This document shows, one piece after another, positions 1 through 10,057 of a stretch of 64,000 bases of DNA. Origin of the DNA: Tolypocladium sp. Sup5 PDA-1 (lineage: Eukaryota > Ascomycota > Sordariomycetes > Hypocreales > Ophiocordycipitaceae); assembly GCA_000750105.3 (NCBI GenBank), contig JPHH03000002.1, positions 1,364,001-1,428,000 on the forward strand. The letters are read 5' to 3'. Made by a program: the position numbers and the translations under genes. How positions within the stretch are numbered: the first letter of the stretch is position 1; every line of letters begins with the position of its first letter. Under the pieces are notes generated by a model. It did not search any database and had not been told where the DNA came from. It saw only the letters and a program-made list of their open reading frames with translations.

Positions 1-1342
1 GCCCGCCTTGAGGAAAGCCGCCAGGGAAGCCAGGGGCGAATGTCGGCGGAGGGCACATTGCGTTGTAAGACGCAAGTGGAAACCCTTGGGTGATGGGCAC
101 ATGCTCTTGACCTTGCCGGGGAGGGGCTTGGTTAAATCCACAATAGTAGGGATTCTGCGTAGGATGCGGCATACCAACGGGCAGAGGGCGCCCAGACGCG
201 TCTCGGCGAGGATACAAGGCGTGTCCTTGACTACTCCCATAAACAGGCCCGTGGTATACGCGTAAAACGCCATGCTCTGGGTCGTAGTAGGCATTTGGTG
301 GCGGATCTTCCGGCGACTCGATGACCCTCTCAGTCTGGACGACCTCTGCGCGGATCGGCTCAATAAGGTTGGGACGGCGAGGGTGAGGCGGCAGGAATGC
401 TTCTGGATAGTCGCCGTTCTTGTTGCCGCTTCTGTGCTTACTCTTCTTCTTGGTGCCGTCTGCAGCCTTTTCGGGTGTGTTGTCAGGCTCCTTCTGAGGC
501 TCGGCTGTCTCCTTGTTCTTGGACTTGCCCTGCTTGTTGCCTCCTTTCTGATTGGCGTCGCCCTTCTGCTGCTTGTCCTTGCCTTTTTGTTTGTTCGATT
601 CCTGCTTGTTCTTCTCGGCTCCCTTCTTCGTCGATTTGGCTTCGGTCTCATCCTCGGTGGCCTTGGCAGACTCGGATTCCTCGCCATCGGCTTCAGACTC
701 GTCCTTCTTCTCGCTGCCCTTCTTGCCCCCTTTCTTCTTGGATTTTCCCGAGTCCTGATTCTTGGCTTTGGGGGTGCTGTCAGCCTCTGATGCGGATGCT
801 TCCGATTCGGATGCTTCGTCCGCCTTGGCACATTTCTTCGATTTCCCCCGGCCTCGTGCGCAGCGCGCGCACTTACATGTGGGATGGGGCTTCGAATCGG
901 GCTCGCTGTCAGAGCTGGTCGCCTTCTTCTTGCTCTTCTTGCCTTTGGACGACTTCTTGGACGACGCGTCGGAACTCTCAGTTTCGGCCGTGTCCTTGTC
1001 TGACTTGGACGATGCAGCCGACTCGGACGCCTCGCCCTCCGACTCTGACGAAGCGGTGGTGGCCTTCTTCATGGCTGACTTCTTGGGCGCGTCCACGAAG
1101 CGGACCTTTTTGATGGCGCTTTGGGTGGTCTTTGAGGAGGCTGATCGCCCAGAACGCGGGTAGGTGACCTTGAGGCTATCTTCCTCCGTCTCGTCATCGG
1201 TTGTTACTTCGACTTTGACGATTCCTCTCTGCTTGTTCGGCTTCTGCGGTCTGATGCCGAGTGCATTCTGGATGCTCTGTCCAACCACCCACTCACAGAA
1301 AGTCGAGGGGTACTTTCCTCCGAGGCCCTTGTTATGCGGCAT
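1..1342 (-). CDS. Ser/Asp/Lys-rich protein, partial (runs off left edge)
   Basis: This reading frame stays open from an ATG at 1342 to the first base of the window, so the 3' end is missing and at least 447 residues are encoded. I do not recognise a family. The N-terminus (MPHNKGLGGKYPSTFCEWVV) looks globular and is followed by an acidic stretch, a KKVRFVD segment, and about 200 residues of alternating Ser/Asp/Glu and Lys clusters that are probably disordered. A short Cys motif (PTCKCARCARGRGKSKKC) sits in the middle and could bind a metal. The C-terminal part that is visible is Pro/Gly/Tyr-rich (PNAYYDPEHG, then GFPGG repeats). No intron is needed. A nuclear or chromatin-associated role would fit the composition, but that is inference only. 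Sense-strand frames here are mirror images of the low-complexity tract. Confidence 0.75.
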   Translation of the reverse strand, partial: MPHNKGLGGKYPSTFCEWVVGQSIQNALGIRPQKPNKQRGIVKVEVTTDDETEEDSLKVTYPRSGRSASSKTTQSAIKKVRFVDAPKKSAMKKATTASSESEGEASESAASSKSDKDTAETESSDASSKKSSKGKKSKKKATSSDSEPDSKPHPTCKCARCARGRGKSKKCAKADEASESEASASEADSTPKAKNQDSGKSKKKGGKKGSEKKDESEADGEESESAKATEDETEAKSTKKGAEKNKQESNKQKGKDKQQKGDANQKGGNKQGKSKNKETAEPQKEPDNTPEKAADGTKKKSKHRSGNKNGDYPEAFLPPHPRRPNLIEPIRAEVVQTERVIESPEDPPPNAYYDPEHGVLRVYHGPVYGSSQGHALYPRRDASGRPLPVGMPHPTQNPYYCGFNQAPPRQGQEHVPITQGFPLASYNAMCPPPTFAPGFPGGFPQGG

Positions 1343-1806
1343 GTTGCCGGTTTGATGATTGCCGTGTCGTATCCTTTGTTGATTTACTACTTTGTTGTTT
1401 TGTTGTGACGCGGCAGGTTAAGGTGATGCGGGTGCAAGTTGTCTGGCTGAAAAGGCAACGGTGAAAGGCGACGCGAACTCGGAAGAAAGATCAGGGGCGA
1501 GCATCTGGCAAGGCCTGCGCATCGAAGCCGATGTATAGGCGGGCTGCCTCAAGTCGACAGGATGCCTGCCGCGCGAAGAGATGGTGCGTTGCGACGAAAT
1601 TGCAGATCCTAGGGGGAGCTGGAGGTGTAAGGATGAAAGTGCCCAGGCAACGAGGAGCACGCCTCGGAGCCGGGGAAATTCACCCGCTCAAGAGGTAGGT
1701 CTGCAACCTCTCTCGGTACCTTACCCAAGATACCTAGAGGCGGACTAGGCCAATGAATGGGCGCGTGAAACTGGAAGAGAACTGAGCAGGTGCTATTCAC
1801 TAGGCA
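1343..1806. other. intergenic, no gene seen
   Basis: This lies between the start of the partial Ser-rich gene and the stop of dephospho-CoA kinase. It should hold the promoter of the former and the 3' end of the latter. I see no distinctive element. Confidence 0.5.
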
Positions 1807-2637
1807 TTACAACTTGCCCTTCAGCTGCGACTCCTTCTGCGACTCCTCCCACCGCTTGTTGATCTGCACATTCTGCCAAAACCTCCACGCAGCCACCATC
1901 AGGGCCAGCGGCGGGCATCCCAGCAGCGCCCACGACCACCACTCGGGGCTCGACCTGCGCATCGTCGTCATGGCCTCCTCCAGGCTCTTCACGAGCTCCT
2001 CCCTGGACCCGTCGTTCCACAGCACGACGCCCTTGCCGTCCCCCCGCGCCGCGCATCTCGTCGCCTTGACGCGCACGTCGGTCTGACTGCGCACGCGGTT
2101 CTCGGCGTCCTCCCTGCTGAGGTGCGCGTCGCGGGCCATGAGCCGCTTCATCTGTGTCTCCGCGTCGGCGACGGCCACGACCATGGTCACGCCGCAGAAG
2201 CGGTCCAGTCGGCTCTCGAACAGCAGCGGGATGTCGAGCACCACGGCCCAGTGGCCGCGCAGGTAGCAGCCCAGCACTGCTTTGAACATCTCCTTTCGCA
2301 CCGCCGGGTGCACGATGCTGTTGAGCACGGCTCTGTCCTTCTGGAGCGCCTCGCTGTCGCCGAAGACACGCTTGCCCAGCGCTGGGCGGTTCAGTGGCCT
2401 GCCTTTTCCGTCGGGGCCCTTTTCCGGCATGGAATCCGACGGTTCGACTAATAGATCTGGCGTTGTAGGTCCAAAGTGCTTCACGATGGCATTGTATCCG
2501 CTGGTGCCGGGCTCGACGACCTTGCGCGCGAGGACATCGGCGTCGACGATGGGCAGTGAATGAGGCTGTGAAGAGAGCAGCGACGACACGGTCGACTTGC
2601 CCGTCGCAATTGACCCCGTCAATCCAATGAGGAGCAT
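1807..2637 (-). CDS. CAB5: dephospho-CoA kinase
   Basis: This enzyme phosphorylates dephospho-CoA on the ribose 3'-hydroxyl, the last step of coenzyme A synthesis. The 276-residue product starts MLLIGLTGSIATGKST, with the P-loop GSIATGKS at residues 8-15. The expected LPIVDADVLAR segment (Asp-x-Asp region) follows, then the HPAVRKEM and VVLDIPLLFE motifs that are typical of CoaE kinases. The ATG at 2637 is chosen because it directly precedes the family N-terminus; an open frame continues 40 codons upstream but reads as non-coding. Near the C-terminus, WWSWALLGCPPLALMVAAWR is a likely membrane segment with a charged tail, which fits an organelle-surface anchor. The gene is divergent from SDHB and shares an 839-bp promoter region with it. 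Confidence 0.93.
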   Translation of the reverse strand: MLLIGLTGSIATGKSTVSSLLSSQPHSLPIVDADVLARKVVEPGTSGYNAIVKHFGPTTPDLLVEPSDSMPEKGPDGKGRPLNRPALGKRVFGDSEALQKDRAVLNSIVHPAVRKEMFKAVLGCYLRGHWAVVLDIPLLFESRLDRFCGVTMVVAVADAETQMKRLMARDAHLSREDAENRVRSQTDVRVKATRCAARGDGKGVVLWNDGSREELVKSLEEAMTTMRRSSPEWWSWALLGCPPLALMVAAWRFWQNVQINKRWEESQKESQLKGKL

Positions 2638-3476
2638 GTTGCTGAAGCCGACTGCGCGGTTGGTGCGATATTGATGTGACGAGGACGAGGGTGAGTTCAG
2701 AATGAGGTTCTGAGGCGAGACGTCCGGCTGTCGGATACTATATCCCCCTCTAGCCAACCAGAGGCTACCCTACCATGTCCGCTCGCAAGCCCGCTCGCTT
2801 CCTGTTTCACATAGGGATCAATCTTTCGGCCATGCCTGCGGCGCTGCAGTTTCAACTGTCAAGCCGGCGGCATAGACACCCTCCCGCCAGCCTATCTTTT
2901 GAACGAAACAGTTGGTACGAAGTACGGATACGAAGTAGCTAGGTTTCTTAGTCGGGTACGGATAACTAGGTATTAGTGAGTTTCCTTGTGGTTGTGGCGG
3001 GCATGCCCGTGGCGATGTGGCTGTGCGCGCAGAACTTATGGGGCGAGGGGGCAGATCCGGGCCCATGGTTGGCTCTCATAATCCGGGGCACGAGGCCAGA
3101 TCGCGCAAATTGTTACCCGCGGATTCCCCGATCTTCACAAGCAACAGTGTCCCGGCTTTCTCCTTCTTAGCCGAATTGACAATGACGCGCCGCTGATTGG
3201 CTGGTGGGTGCGCAGCGATCCAGAGTTCCAATAGCCGAGGATGGCTACTCCCCCAAATTCATGACGATTCGAAGTGCTAAACGCACACATGCGCTCCATC
3301 CCACGCCACCGAGTCGTCGACGAGCCATTGACGACCTCATCCATCGAGCGAGCCTGCGCCGAGAATCGCTTCAGCAGTTCGACCTCGTCTCGTCCATCGC
3401 AACCGCTGCCTGTCTCCCACGTGCAATTCCTCGCTGCGTCTCCCTCCCCAGCTCGGCTTGCCAACGCAGCGCCAAA
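2638..3476. promoter_or_regulatory. divergent promoter region of CAB5 and SDHB
   Basis: The region separates the two start codons. It holds two CCAAT boxes, ATTGG at 3196-3200 and CCAAT at 3228-3232, about 280 and 245 bp upstream of the SDHB start. In filamentous ascomycetes the CCAAT-binding complex, with HapX, represses iron-sulfur respiratory genes under iron starvation, so the boxes are plausible control sites (inference). A copy of the dispersed GTACGAAGTACGG motif lies at about 2912-2936. Confidence 0.5.
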
Positions 3477-4453
3477 ATGGCCGCCCTCCGCTCCTCATCC
3501 GCTCGAATCCTCGGCGCGTCCGTCAGGACAGCTGCCCTGCGCCCCGGCGCCGTCTTCACGCGCTCCATGGCCTCGGTCAGCGAGGCCGACCAGCCGCAGT
3601 CGCGCATGAAGACGTTCCAGGTCTACCGGTGGAACCCCGACACCCCCAGCGAGAAGCCGCGCATGCAGTCGTACACGCTCGACCTCAACAAGACGGGGCC
3701 CATGATCCTCGATGCCCTGGTCCGCATCAAGAACGAGCTTGATCCGACCCTGACCTTTCGACGGAGCTGTCGCGAGGGCATCTGCGGCTCCTGCGCCATG
3801 AACATCAACGGCCAGAACACCCTGGCTTGCCTGTGTATGTTTGCCGTGCTGTCCCTGATTAAATTAAGCAACTCGCGCCATGCGAACTACTTCTGCAAGT
3901 ACAGACGACTAACAAACTCCCGCAGGCCGAATCCCCGCCGAGTCTGCGTCCGAGGTCAAGCTGTACCCGCTGCCGCACACCTACGTCGTCAAGGACCTCG
4001 TCCCGGACTTGACGCACTTTTACCAGCAGTACAAGTCCATCAAGCCCTATCTTCAGCGAGACACCCCTGCCCCTGATGTAAGTCGAACCCCTCACATGTT
4101 CTGCGTGCTGTGACTGATAGTCGTAGGGCAAGGAGTACCGTCAGAGCAAGGAGGACCGCCGGAAGCTCGACGGCCTCTACGAGTGCATCCTCTGCGCCTG
4201 CTGCTCGACCTCGTGCCCCTCATACTGGTGGAACTCGGAGGAATACCTCGGCCCTGCCATCCTGCTGCAGTCTTACCGGTGGCTGGCCGATTCCCGAGAC
4301 GAGCGCACCGCCGAGCGCAAGACCAACCTAGAGAACAACATGAGCCTGTACCGGTGCCACACCATCCTCAACTGCACGCGCGCCTGCCCCAAGGGCCTGA
4401 ACCCGGGCAAGGCGATTGCTGAAATCAAGAAGTCAATGGCCCTCGGCGGATAA
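3477..4453 (+). CDS. SDHB: succinate dehydrogenase iron-sulfur subunit
   Basis: This is subunit B of respiratory complex II, passing electrons from the flavoprotein to ubiquinone at the mitochondrial inner membrane. Exons are 3477-3834, 3926-4077 and 4127-4453, giving 278 residues. Introns have GTATGT and GTAAGT donors; the first has a GACTAAC branch site. The first 30 residues are an Arg/Ala/Ser-rich presequence. The [2Fe-2S] ligands are C98, C103, C106 and C118 (SCREGICGSC...LAC). The C-terminal ferredoxin fold carries C190, C193, C196, C200 (CILCACCSTSCP) and C247, C253, C257 (CHTILNCTRACP) for the [4Fe-4S] and [3Fe-4S] clusters. Joining exons 1 and 2 restores the expected LACLCRIP. Length and motifs match the family fully. 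It is convergent with an unrecognised gene at 4628. Confidence 0.97.
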
Positions 4454-4627
4454 GGTCGGACGGGAGGTGACGGTGGCTATTAGAGGTTCTCGGAGGGGAG
4501 GAGTCGGCCGGGGAAAGGGGAGGGATATCGGGGACGGAATAGGGGATGGAATAGGGGACACGTACGGAGTACGGCCCTTGTGTGTAAGCATGGATGGTGT
4601 TGTGCGTCGAATGTTTTGATATGCATC

Positions 4628-5096
4628 CTAATTCGATATGGCTGCAGTATGTTCAAACTTGTCCACCATTGAAGACGGAATCTCCATCAGGCTCGGCCTT
4701 TGCGGCACGATGCACACGAGCACGTTGGTATTGGACGAAAATATGCTGGCATCCGAGCGCTCGCGCTTGTTGGCTTGGATATCCGAATTCAGGACCTTTA
4801 TCCCCGTCCAGCACCCCGAGGGCCCATTGAGGTAGGTCGAGTTGGAGCCCAGGCCGAGCGGGTGAAGGATCGTGAAGCCATTGTCCCACTGGAGGCGCGG
4901 GATGCCGATGGGGAAGTGGTTTAGCCCGTCCTTCATCCCAGGGGCGAAGGCATCAATGTCCTCGGTCCTGGTGAAGCTAGTAGAGCTGCCGTCGTCGAAA
5001 GGGTGACTTGATCGAATGCCACAGATGAGATTTTTCAAGATGACTCTATTGTCGCAGTAGGTTTGCGCGTCGTACGCCCAGGTGTTGTTCAGATCG
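4628..5096 (-). CDS. unrecognised conserved-looking protein, C-terminal exon, 5' end unresolved
   Basis: The minus-strand frame ending at 4628 has strong C-ending codon bias and a plausible protein: DLNNTWAYDAQTYCDNRVIL, then FPIGIPRLQWDNGFTILHPL, GSNSTYLNGPSGCWTGIKVL, and an end ...MVDKFEHTAAISN. A good intron acceptor (CTGACC branch site, then TTCTCTCTAG) ends at 5097, so coding probably begins at 5096 and one or more exons lie upstream. The open frame continues to 5218, but that part reads as intron. Four Cys and several N-glycosylation sequons would fit a secreted protein, yet I cannot find a signal peptide exon. I do not recognise the family. A short ATG frame near 5245 does not join in phase. 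Confidence 0.55.
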
Positions 5097-5843
5097 CTAG
5101 AGAGAATAGCATGGTCAGTTTGATGAGCTTCGAGAGGAGGAGGGTGTAGTAGCACAGGCCCTGCAGAGTCACGCACAGCCTCTCCAGCTGTCATAGGCGC
5201 CGGGCTCCAACAAGCCACCCCCAGCCGGGGTCCAATTCATCAAGGTAGGTAGGTACCTAGTAAGGAACAGCAAGTTGCGAAAAGTAGGAAAACAAGCTGC
5301 AAATATACCAGATGGCACACTGCAAGTCCGCTATGACAAGCGTTGAAACGGGCAGGCGTCGCGGACCCACGGCGCAGGCCTCCACTGCCAAAGATAGTTC
5401 TGGGGAGCGGGAGCGGGATCGATGCCGCTTTGGGATGCGAGACCCTTGAGGCATGCATCATGATGTGCCTATTTCATTCCTCGAAGCCTCAAAGACCGAA
5501 AGTATTCGTACCAGCCAGTCAATCCGTCTTTGTTGGGCCTCCAAAATTATCCAGATGGCCGACCAACTCGCTCGCCGTCAGACTGTGGTGTTTTGTGGTT
5601 CGCCCAGTCGATCCTTTCTGCAAATATCTCTTGGCCCCTGAATTAATTCTTTGTGTTTATGAAAGCTTAAACACGGCTCGCTGACCTAAAACGCTCGGCA
5701 ACGAACCCCTGGCGTCGCGCGACACTCGACGTCGCGAGCGGGCAGCTTCAAACTTGATTCATCCAATCCGACTTCCTCTCCTCCCTTCATTTTGCTTCTC
5801 TGCATCTTCGCCGACGACGGCCAATGCTCCGTCGCTGGCCTCG
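5097..5843. other. intergenic, probable missing 5' exon(s) and GH47 promoter
   Basis: This holds the unresolved 5' end of the 4628 gene and the promoter and leader of the GH47 mannosidase. A run of GGTAGGTAGGTACCTAG lies near 5244-5260. The last about 80 bp before 5844 are pyrimidine-rich, as is usual for fungal leaders. Confidence 0.4.
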
Positions 5844-7601
5844 ATGCACGCCATGGCCATGCCACGTAGGATATCGAGACTCGTCCTACTGACGAGCCTC
5901 GCCCTCACCGTGATACTTGTCCTACACCTGATGCCCTCGTCGCCCTCGCCGCGGCCCAAGTTCGTCTCGACGACGCTCGACTGGACGACGATCCACCAGT
6001 TCCACCCCCCGTCCTCGATCAAGCCGCTGCCGACGGGCAAGCCCAGGACGCTGCCGCGCGTCCAGGCGCACCCCGGCGCATTCGTCCGCTCCCCCAAGGC
6101 CGACGAGCGCCGAGCCGCCGTCCGCGGGGCCTTCAAGCGCAGCTACGACGCCTACAGGAAGCATGCCTGGATGCGCGACGAGCTGATGCCCGTGTCCGGC
6201 GGCCACAAGGACCCCTTTGGCGGCTGGGCGGCCACGCTCGTCGACTCGCTGGACACGCTGTGGATCATGGGCTTCAGGGACGAGTTCGCCGTGGCGTCGG
6301 CCGCCGTGTGCACCATCGACTGGGCCGACACGGACGCCGGCGCAGCGAACCTGTTCGAGACGACGATCCGACACCTGGGCGGGTTGCTGAGCGCGTACGA
6401 CCTCAGCGGCGACCAGGCGCTGCTGGACAAGGCGCTCGAGCTGGGCGAGATGCTATACCACGGGTTCGACACGCCCAACAGGATGCCCGGCTTCTGGCTA
6501 AACTTCAAGGAGGCGCGCGATGGCGAGCTGGTCGCCGGCTCAAACGACCCGTCTGCATCTCCCGCGTCGTTGTGCGTCGAGTTCACGCGCCTGTCGCAGC
6601 TCACCGGCGACCCCAAGTTCTACGACGCCACGGACCGAGTCACGCGGTTCCTCGAGCGGACGCAGAACGAGACGTTGCTGCCCGGCATGTGGCCCACGAC
6701 GCTGGACTTTCAAAACGAACAGGTCAGAGACAGCAGGTTCACACTGGGCGCTCTGGCGGACTCCCTATACGAGTACCTGCCCAAGATGCATGCGCTCCTT
6801 GGCGGCGTCGACGACACGTACGAGAAACTGTACCGCGCCTCCATGGACACCGCCATCCAGCACCTGCTCTTCCGGCCCATGCTGCCGGACCAAAGGGATG
6901 TCCTCTTCACGGGCGACTGGCACGCCAACGCCGCCGACAAGCTCATCCCGGAGAGCCAGCACCTGACGTGCTTCGTGGGCGGCATGTTTGGCCTCGGCGG
7001 GCGCCTCTTCAACATCGATGAGCACGTATCCCTCGGCGAGCGCCTCGCCCGCGGCTGCGGCTGGGCCTACGAGAGCTTCCCCACAGGCGTGATGCCCGAG
7101 ATATTCAACCTGATGCCCTGCAAGACGCTCGAGCCGTGCGCCTGGGACGAGGACCGCTGGCGCAAGCACGGCGACACGAATCTGCCCAAGGGCTTCGCCA
7201 ACGCGCGCGACGCGCGATACCAGCTGCGGCCCGAGGCGATTGAGAGCATATTCATCCTGTACCGCATCACGGGCAAGGCGGAGCTGCAGGACATTGCGTG
7301 GGACATGTTCCAGAGCGTCATGCGCTCGACGGAGACGAAGCTGGCCAACTCGGCGATTGCGGACGTGACGGCGACGGGGGAGACGAAGAAGGTCGACTCC
7401 ATGGAGGTAATTATCCCCCCTTTCATCCCGCAAACTAGGGCTGAAAGAAGGAGGACTGTTTGGCTGACGTGGTTTGTGCAGAGCTTCTGGATGGCGGAGA
7501 CGCTGAAGTACTTTTATCTCATCTTTTCGCCGCCCGACGTTATTAGTCTGGACGAATTTGTGCTTAACACGGAGGCACACCCCCTGCGGCGACCGACTTG
7601 A
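5844..7601 (+). CDS. class I alpha-1,2-mannosidase (GH47)
   Basis: This enzyme trims alpha-1,2-linked mannose from N-glycans in the secretory pathway. Exons are 5844-7406 and 7482-7601, giving 560 residues. A type II anchor (LVLLTSLALTVILVLHLMP) lies at about residues 15-33 after a short basic tail. The catalytic (alpha/alpha)7 domain begins at about residue 85 and carries family landmarks DPFGGWAATLVDSLDTLWIM, RMPGFW, GDWHA, QHLTCFVGGM, YQLRPEAIES and, at the end, LNTEAHP, whose Thr is the usual calcium ligand. The intron is 75 nt, a multiple of three and free of stops, so an unspliced reading would add 25 residues before SFWMAETLKYFYL. The first ATG is at 5844; a second in the same frame (5859) is possible. 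Golgi or ER placement is inferred from the anchor. Confidence 0.95.
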   Translation: MHAMAMPRRISRLVLLTSLALTVILVLHLMPSSPSPRPKFVSTTLDWTTIHQFHPPSSIKPLPTGKPRTLPRVQAHPGAFVRSPKADERRAAVRGAFKRSYDAYRKHAWMRDELMPVSGGHKDPFGGWAATLVDSLDTLWIMGFRDEFAVASAAVCTIDWADTDAGAANLFETTIRHLGGLLSAYDLSGDQALLDKALELGEMLYHGFDTPNRMPGFWLNFKEARDGELVAGSNDPSASPASLCVEFTRLSQLTGDPKFYDATDRVTRFLERTQNETLLPGMWPTTLDFQNEQVRDSRFTLGALADSLYEYLPKMHALLGGVDDTYEKLYRASMDTAIQHLLFRPMLPDQRDVLFTGDWHANAADKLIPESQHLTCFVGGMFGLGGRLFNIDEHVSLGERLARGCGWAYESFPTGVMPEIFNLMPCKTLEPCAWDEDRWRKHGDTNLPKGFANARDARYQLRPEAIESIFILYRITGKAELQDIAWDMFQSVMRSTETKLANSAIADVTATGETKKVDSMEVIIPPFIPQTRAERRRTVWLTWFVQSFWMAETLKYFYLIFSPPDVISLDEFVLNTEAHPLRRPT

Positions 7602-8688
7602 AGGGTTCGGCGTTTGTGGCTGGACCAAATGCTCCTTTTGAATAGGTAGGTAGTCACGGGGTGAGTAGCTGTTCGTGCCTCTGCGCTTTTTTAAGCGACA
7701 GCGCGGGTCGGCAAATGTCGTGCCGCCTTGGGAACGGAATCGCCTCACGGTAAATACGCCAGCTGACGGCACGAATATTGGTTCCCGAGGAGAGGGCAGA
7801 TGAAGCGCGAATTCGGCCCTATCGTGGCGATTGTACGAAGCAATAGAAAGAAAAGACTCCGGAAGGTGGAAGGCCTCTCGGTGCCAGAAGAGTTGACATG
7901 CAATATGTAGCATTCGACGATCCATAGGCACGGCCCGGACAGGCTTGGATGCACTATGGGAGCCACCAGCCACGTGAAGCTGGCTTGGATTCAACATAAC
8001 TGGTCGTCTGCTGTCGGCATCACGTCAGAGACGATGCAAATTCTACACAGCTACGCACGAAACACGTCACACATCAAAGACACACGAAGCAGGTTGACCA
8101 ATCTTGCAGTTCCCGAGGTGCCTATCGCTTAGCAAAACCCATGTACCCTTTTCCTGTAATGCGTACAGCCATGTCCAGACCACACGCCACTCGCAACAAA
8201 AACCACCACCATTTTGTGTCCTCTCCTTTTTTGTCATATTTTTGTTGTCCTTTTCCGTTGCCAGTTCCGCAAAGGTGGTCCTCAATCGCAAACGTATGAT
8301 CAGCGGCAACCTCCCGGGAACGTGGTCAAACTAGATCGAGTGTTAGGTAAAAAGCCTGATGGGGCGGCATGAGGGATCGGTGGCATACCAGTCTCAGTTT
8401 CAGGGGCGACGGCTGTCGAGCAAGCCGAGAATAGAAACCTAAGGTGTTTCTTGAGACTGTTAGATAAATGCAATAGTGATACCATGGAGAGTGTGCAAAC
8501 CTTGTCCGCAGTGTAGCCTTTCCGTACTTGAAAGGAGAAAGCTTAGGGGGGTCACGAAGTCGCTGAACGAAGAGCCAACCGTGTCAACGCCGCGCCTCAA
8601 GCCAAACCCGCATATCCCGAAGACACGCACCGCCCTAAACACACTTACAACTCCACGATCCCAAGGCATCGGGCTTCCATCGGCAAAA
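7602..8688. other. intergenic, convergent 3' regions, no gene seen
   Basis: This lies between the 3' ends of the GH47 gene and the Pro/Gln-rich gene. It contains a TAGGTAGGTAG run near 7644 and a T-rich stretch near 8221-8250, but no frame with coding character. Minus-strand frames extending into it are mirror frames of the mannosidase. Confidence 0.5.
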
Positions 8689-10022
8689 CTAGTCGGGGAG
8701 GCGCACTGCGTAGAACCACCCCTCGTCGGTGACGTACCAGCGGACGGCCATGCGGTCGAGGGTGTAGCGGCTGCGCTGCGTCCAGTTGCCGTCCTGCTCG
8801 CGGCAGTAGTAGAAGCGGCTGGGGTCGTCGTCGCTGGGCTTGAAGTCCTGCGGCTCGAAGAGCTTGTTCTGGTACGCGAACTCCACCTGCCGGATCATCT
8901 CCTCGTTGGTGGTGCGTCCGAGGCCGGACACTTCGGGGCCGGCGCTAGCGGGAACACTGGCGATGATGGGGACCGGGTTGTTGAAAGCGGCGGCGGCGTT
9001 CATGCCGTTCTGGACCATCATGGGCGGGCCGCCGCAGGGGAAGGCCTGTCCTCCTCCGGCCAAGGCGGCCATGGGAGAGGGGGCTTGGACAGGGTAGTAG
9101 GCCTGGCCGTTGATCATGATGGGCTGGGCCTGCTGTGGCTGTTGCAGCTGCTGCGCGATGACCTGGGGAGAGAAGCCGGGCTGCGGAGCGACAATGTAGC
9201 CCTGCTGACCAAAGGGGACACTGCCTGGCTGCTGTAGGAGATACTGCTTGTCAGCTGGTGGTTCTTGACATGGCGAGCTTATGAGCAAGAGAGTGAGAGA
9301 GATAAGATGTGTGAAGAAACATGATCGTCAGCCACTTGGCTAAGAGAACCACGAGACGAGGAGAAACCAACAACAACACAGACACCACCAGGACACGACA
9401 AGACAAGAGCACTTGCATGGTAGGTATATCCGTTGAGGTAGTACGTCTTGGGCAGCAGCACGGTAAAGGTAGCAGCCGTGGTGGCGGGCATCTCGGCGCT
9501 CGCCACGGCCGCAAGAACAGGGATAAACTGGACAGGTGAAACGGGGAGACCGACTTGAGCGCCCTGGAAGGGCACGCCCTGGACGGGAGGGCCCCCAGCA
9601 TCGAAGCGCGGCACGTAGACGTGCGGGATCGGCCCAAACGTCGAGTCGGGCACGGGCGGCTGGAAGTTGACGCCCACAGGCGGCGGTCCCGCGTTGGAGT
9701 ACGAGGCCATGACGGGCGACGCGAGGTGCACGGGGTGCTGCTGCAGCGGGTTGGGGTGGTGCCCGATGTAGGTGACGCTGTGGTGTACACCAGGATGCTG
9801 CGGGAGCTGCTGGCTGGCGAAGAAGGCAGATGCCTGCTGCTGGTGCTGTGGTGCTGTGAAAACAGCCGGCTGGGAGATGCTGCGGCTCGGGTCCGCGGAC
9901 GTGAACCACTGGCCTCCAGGGAATCCGGGATGAGCCGAGCCAGGCGCAGGGCCAATCGCCGGGGAGCTGGTCGGCTGGACCGTGTCCCTGTTGCCGCCGC
10001 TGCTCTCGTTGCCCGCTTCAGC

Positions 10023-10057
<35 letters not shown>

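Noticed and set aside
2638..2757. Upstream extension of the dephospho-CoA kinase frame
   Set aside because: The extra 40 codons have no family counterpart and the P-loop protein begins naturally at the ATG at 2637.
6765..7997. 410-codon minus-strand frame across the GH47 gene
   Set aside because: It is the mirror frame of the mannosidase exon, made long by GC-rich codons, and has no protein-like composition.
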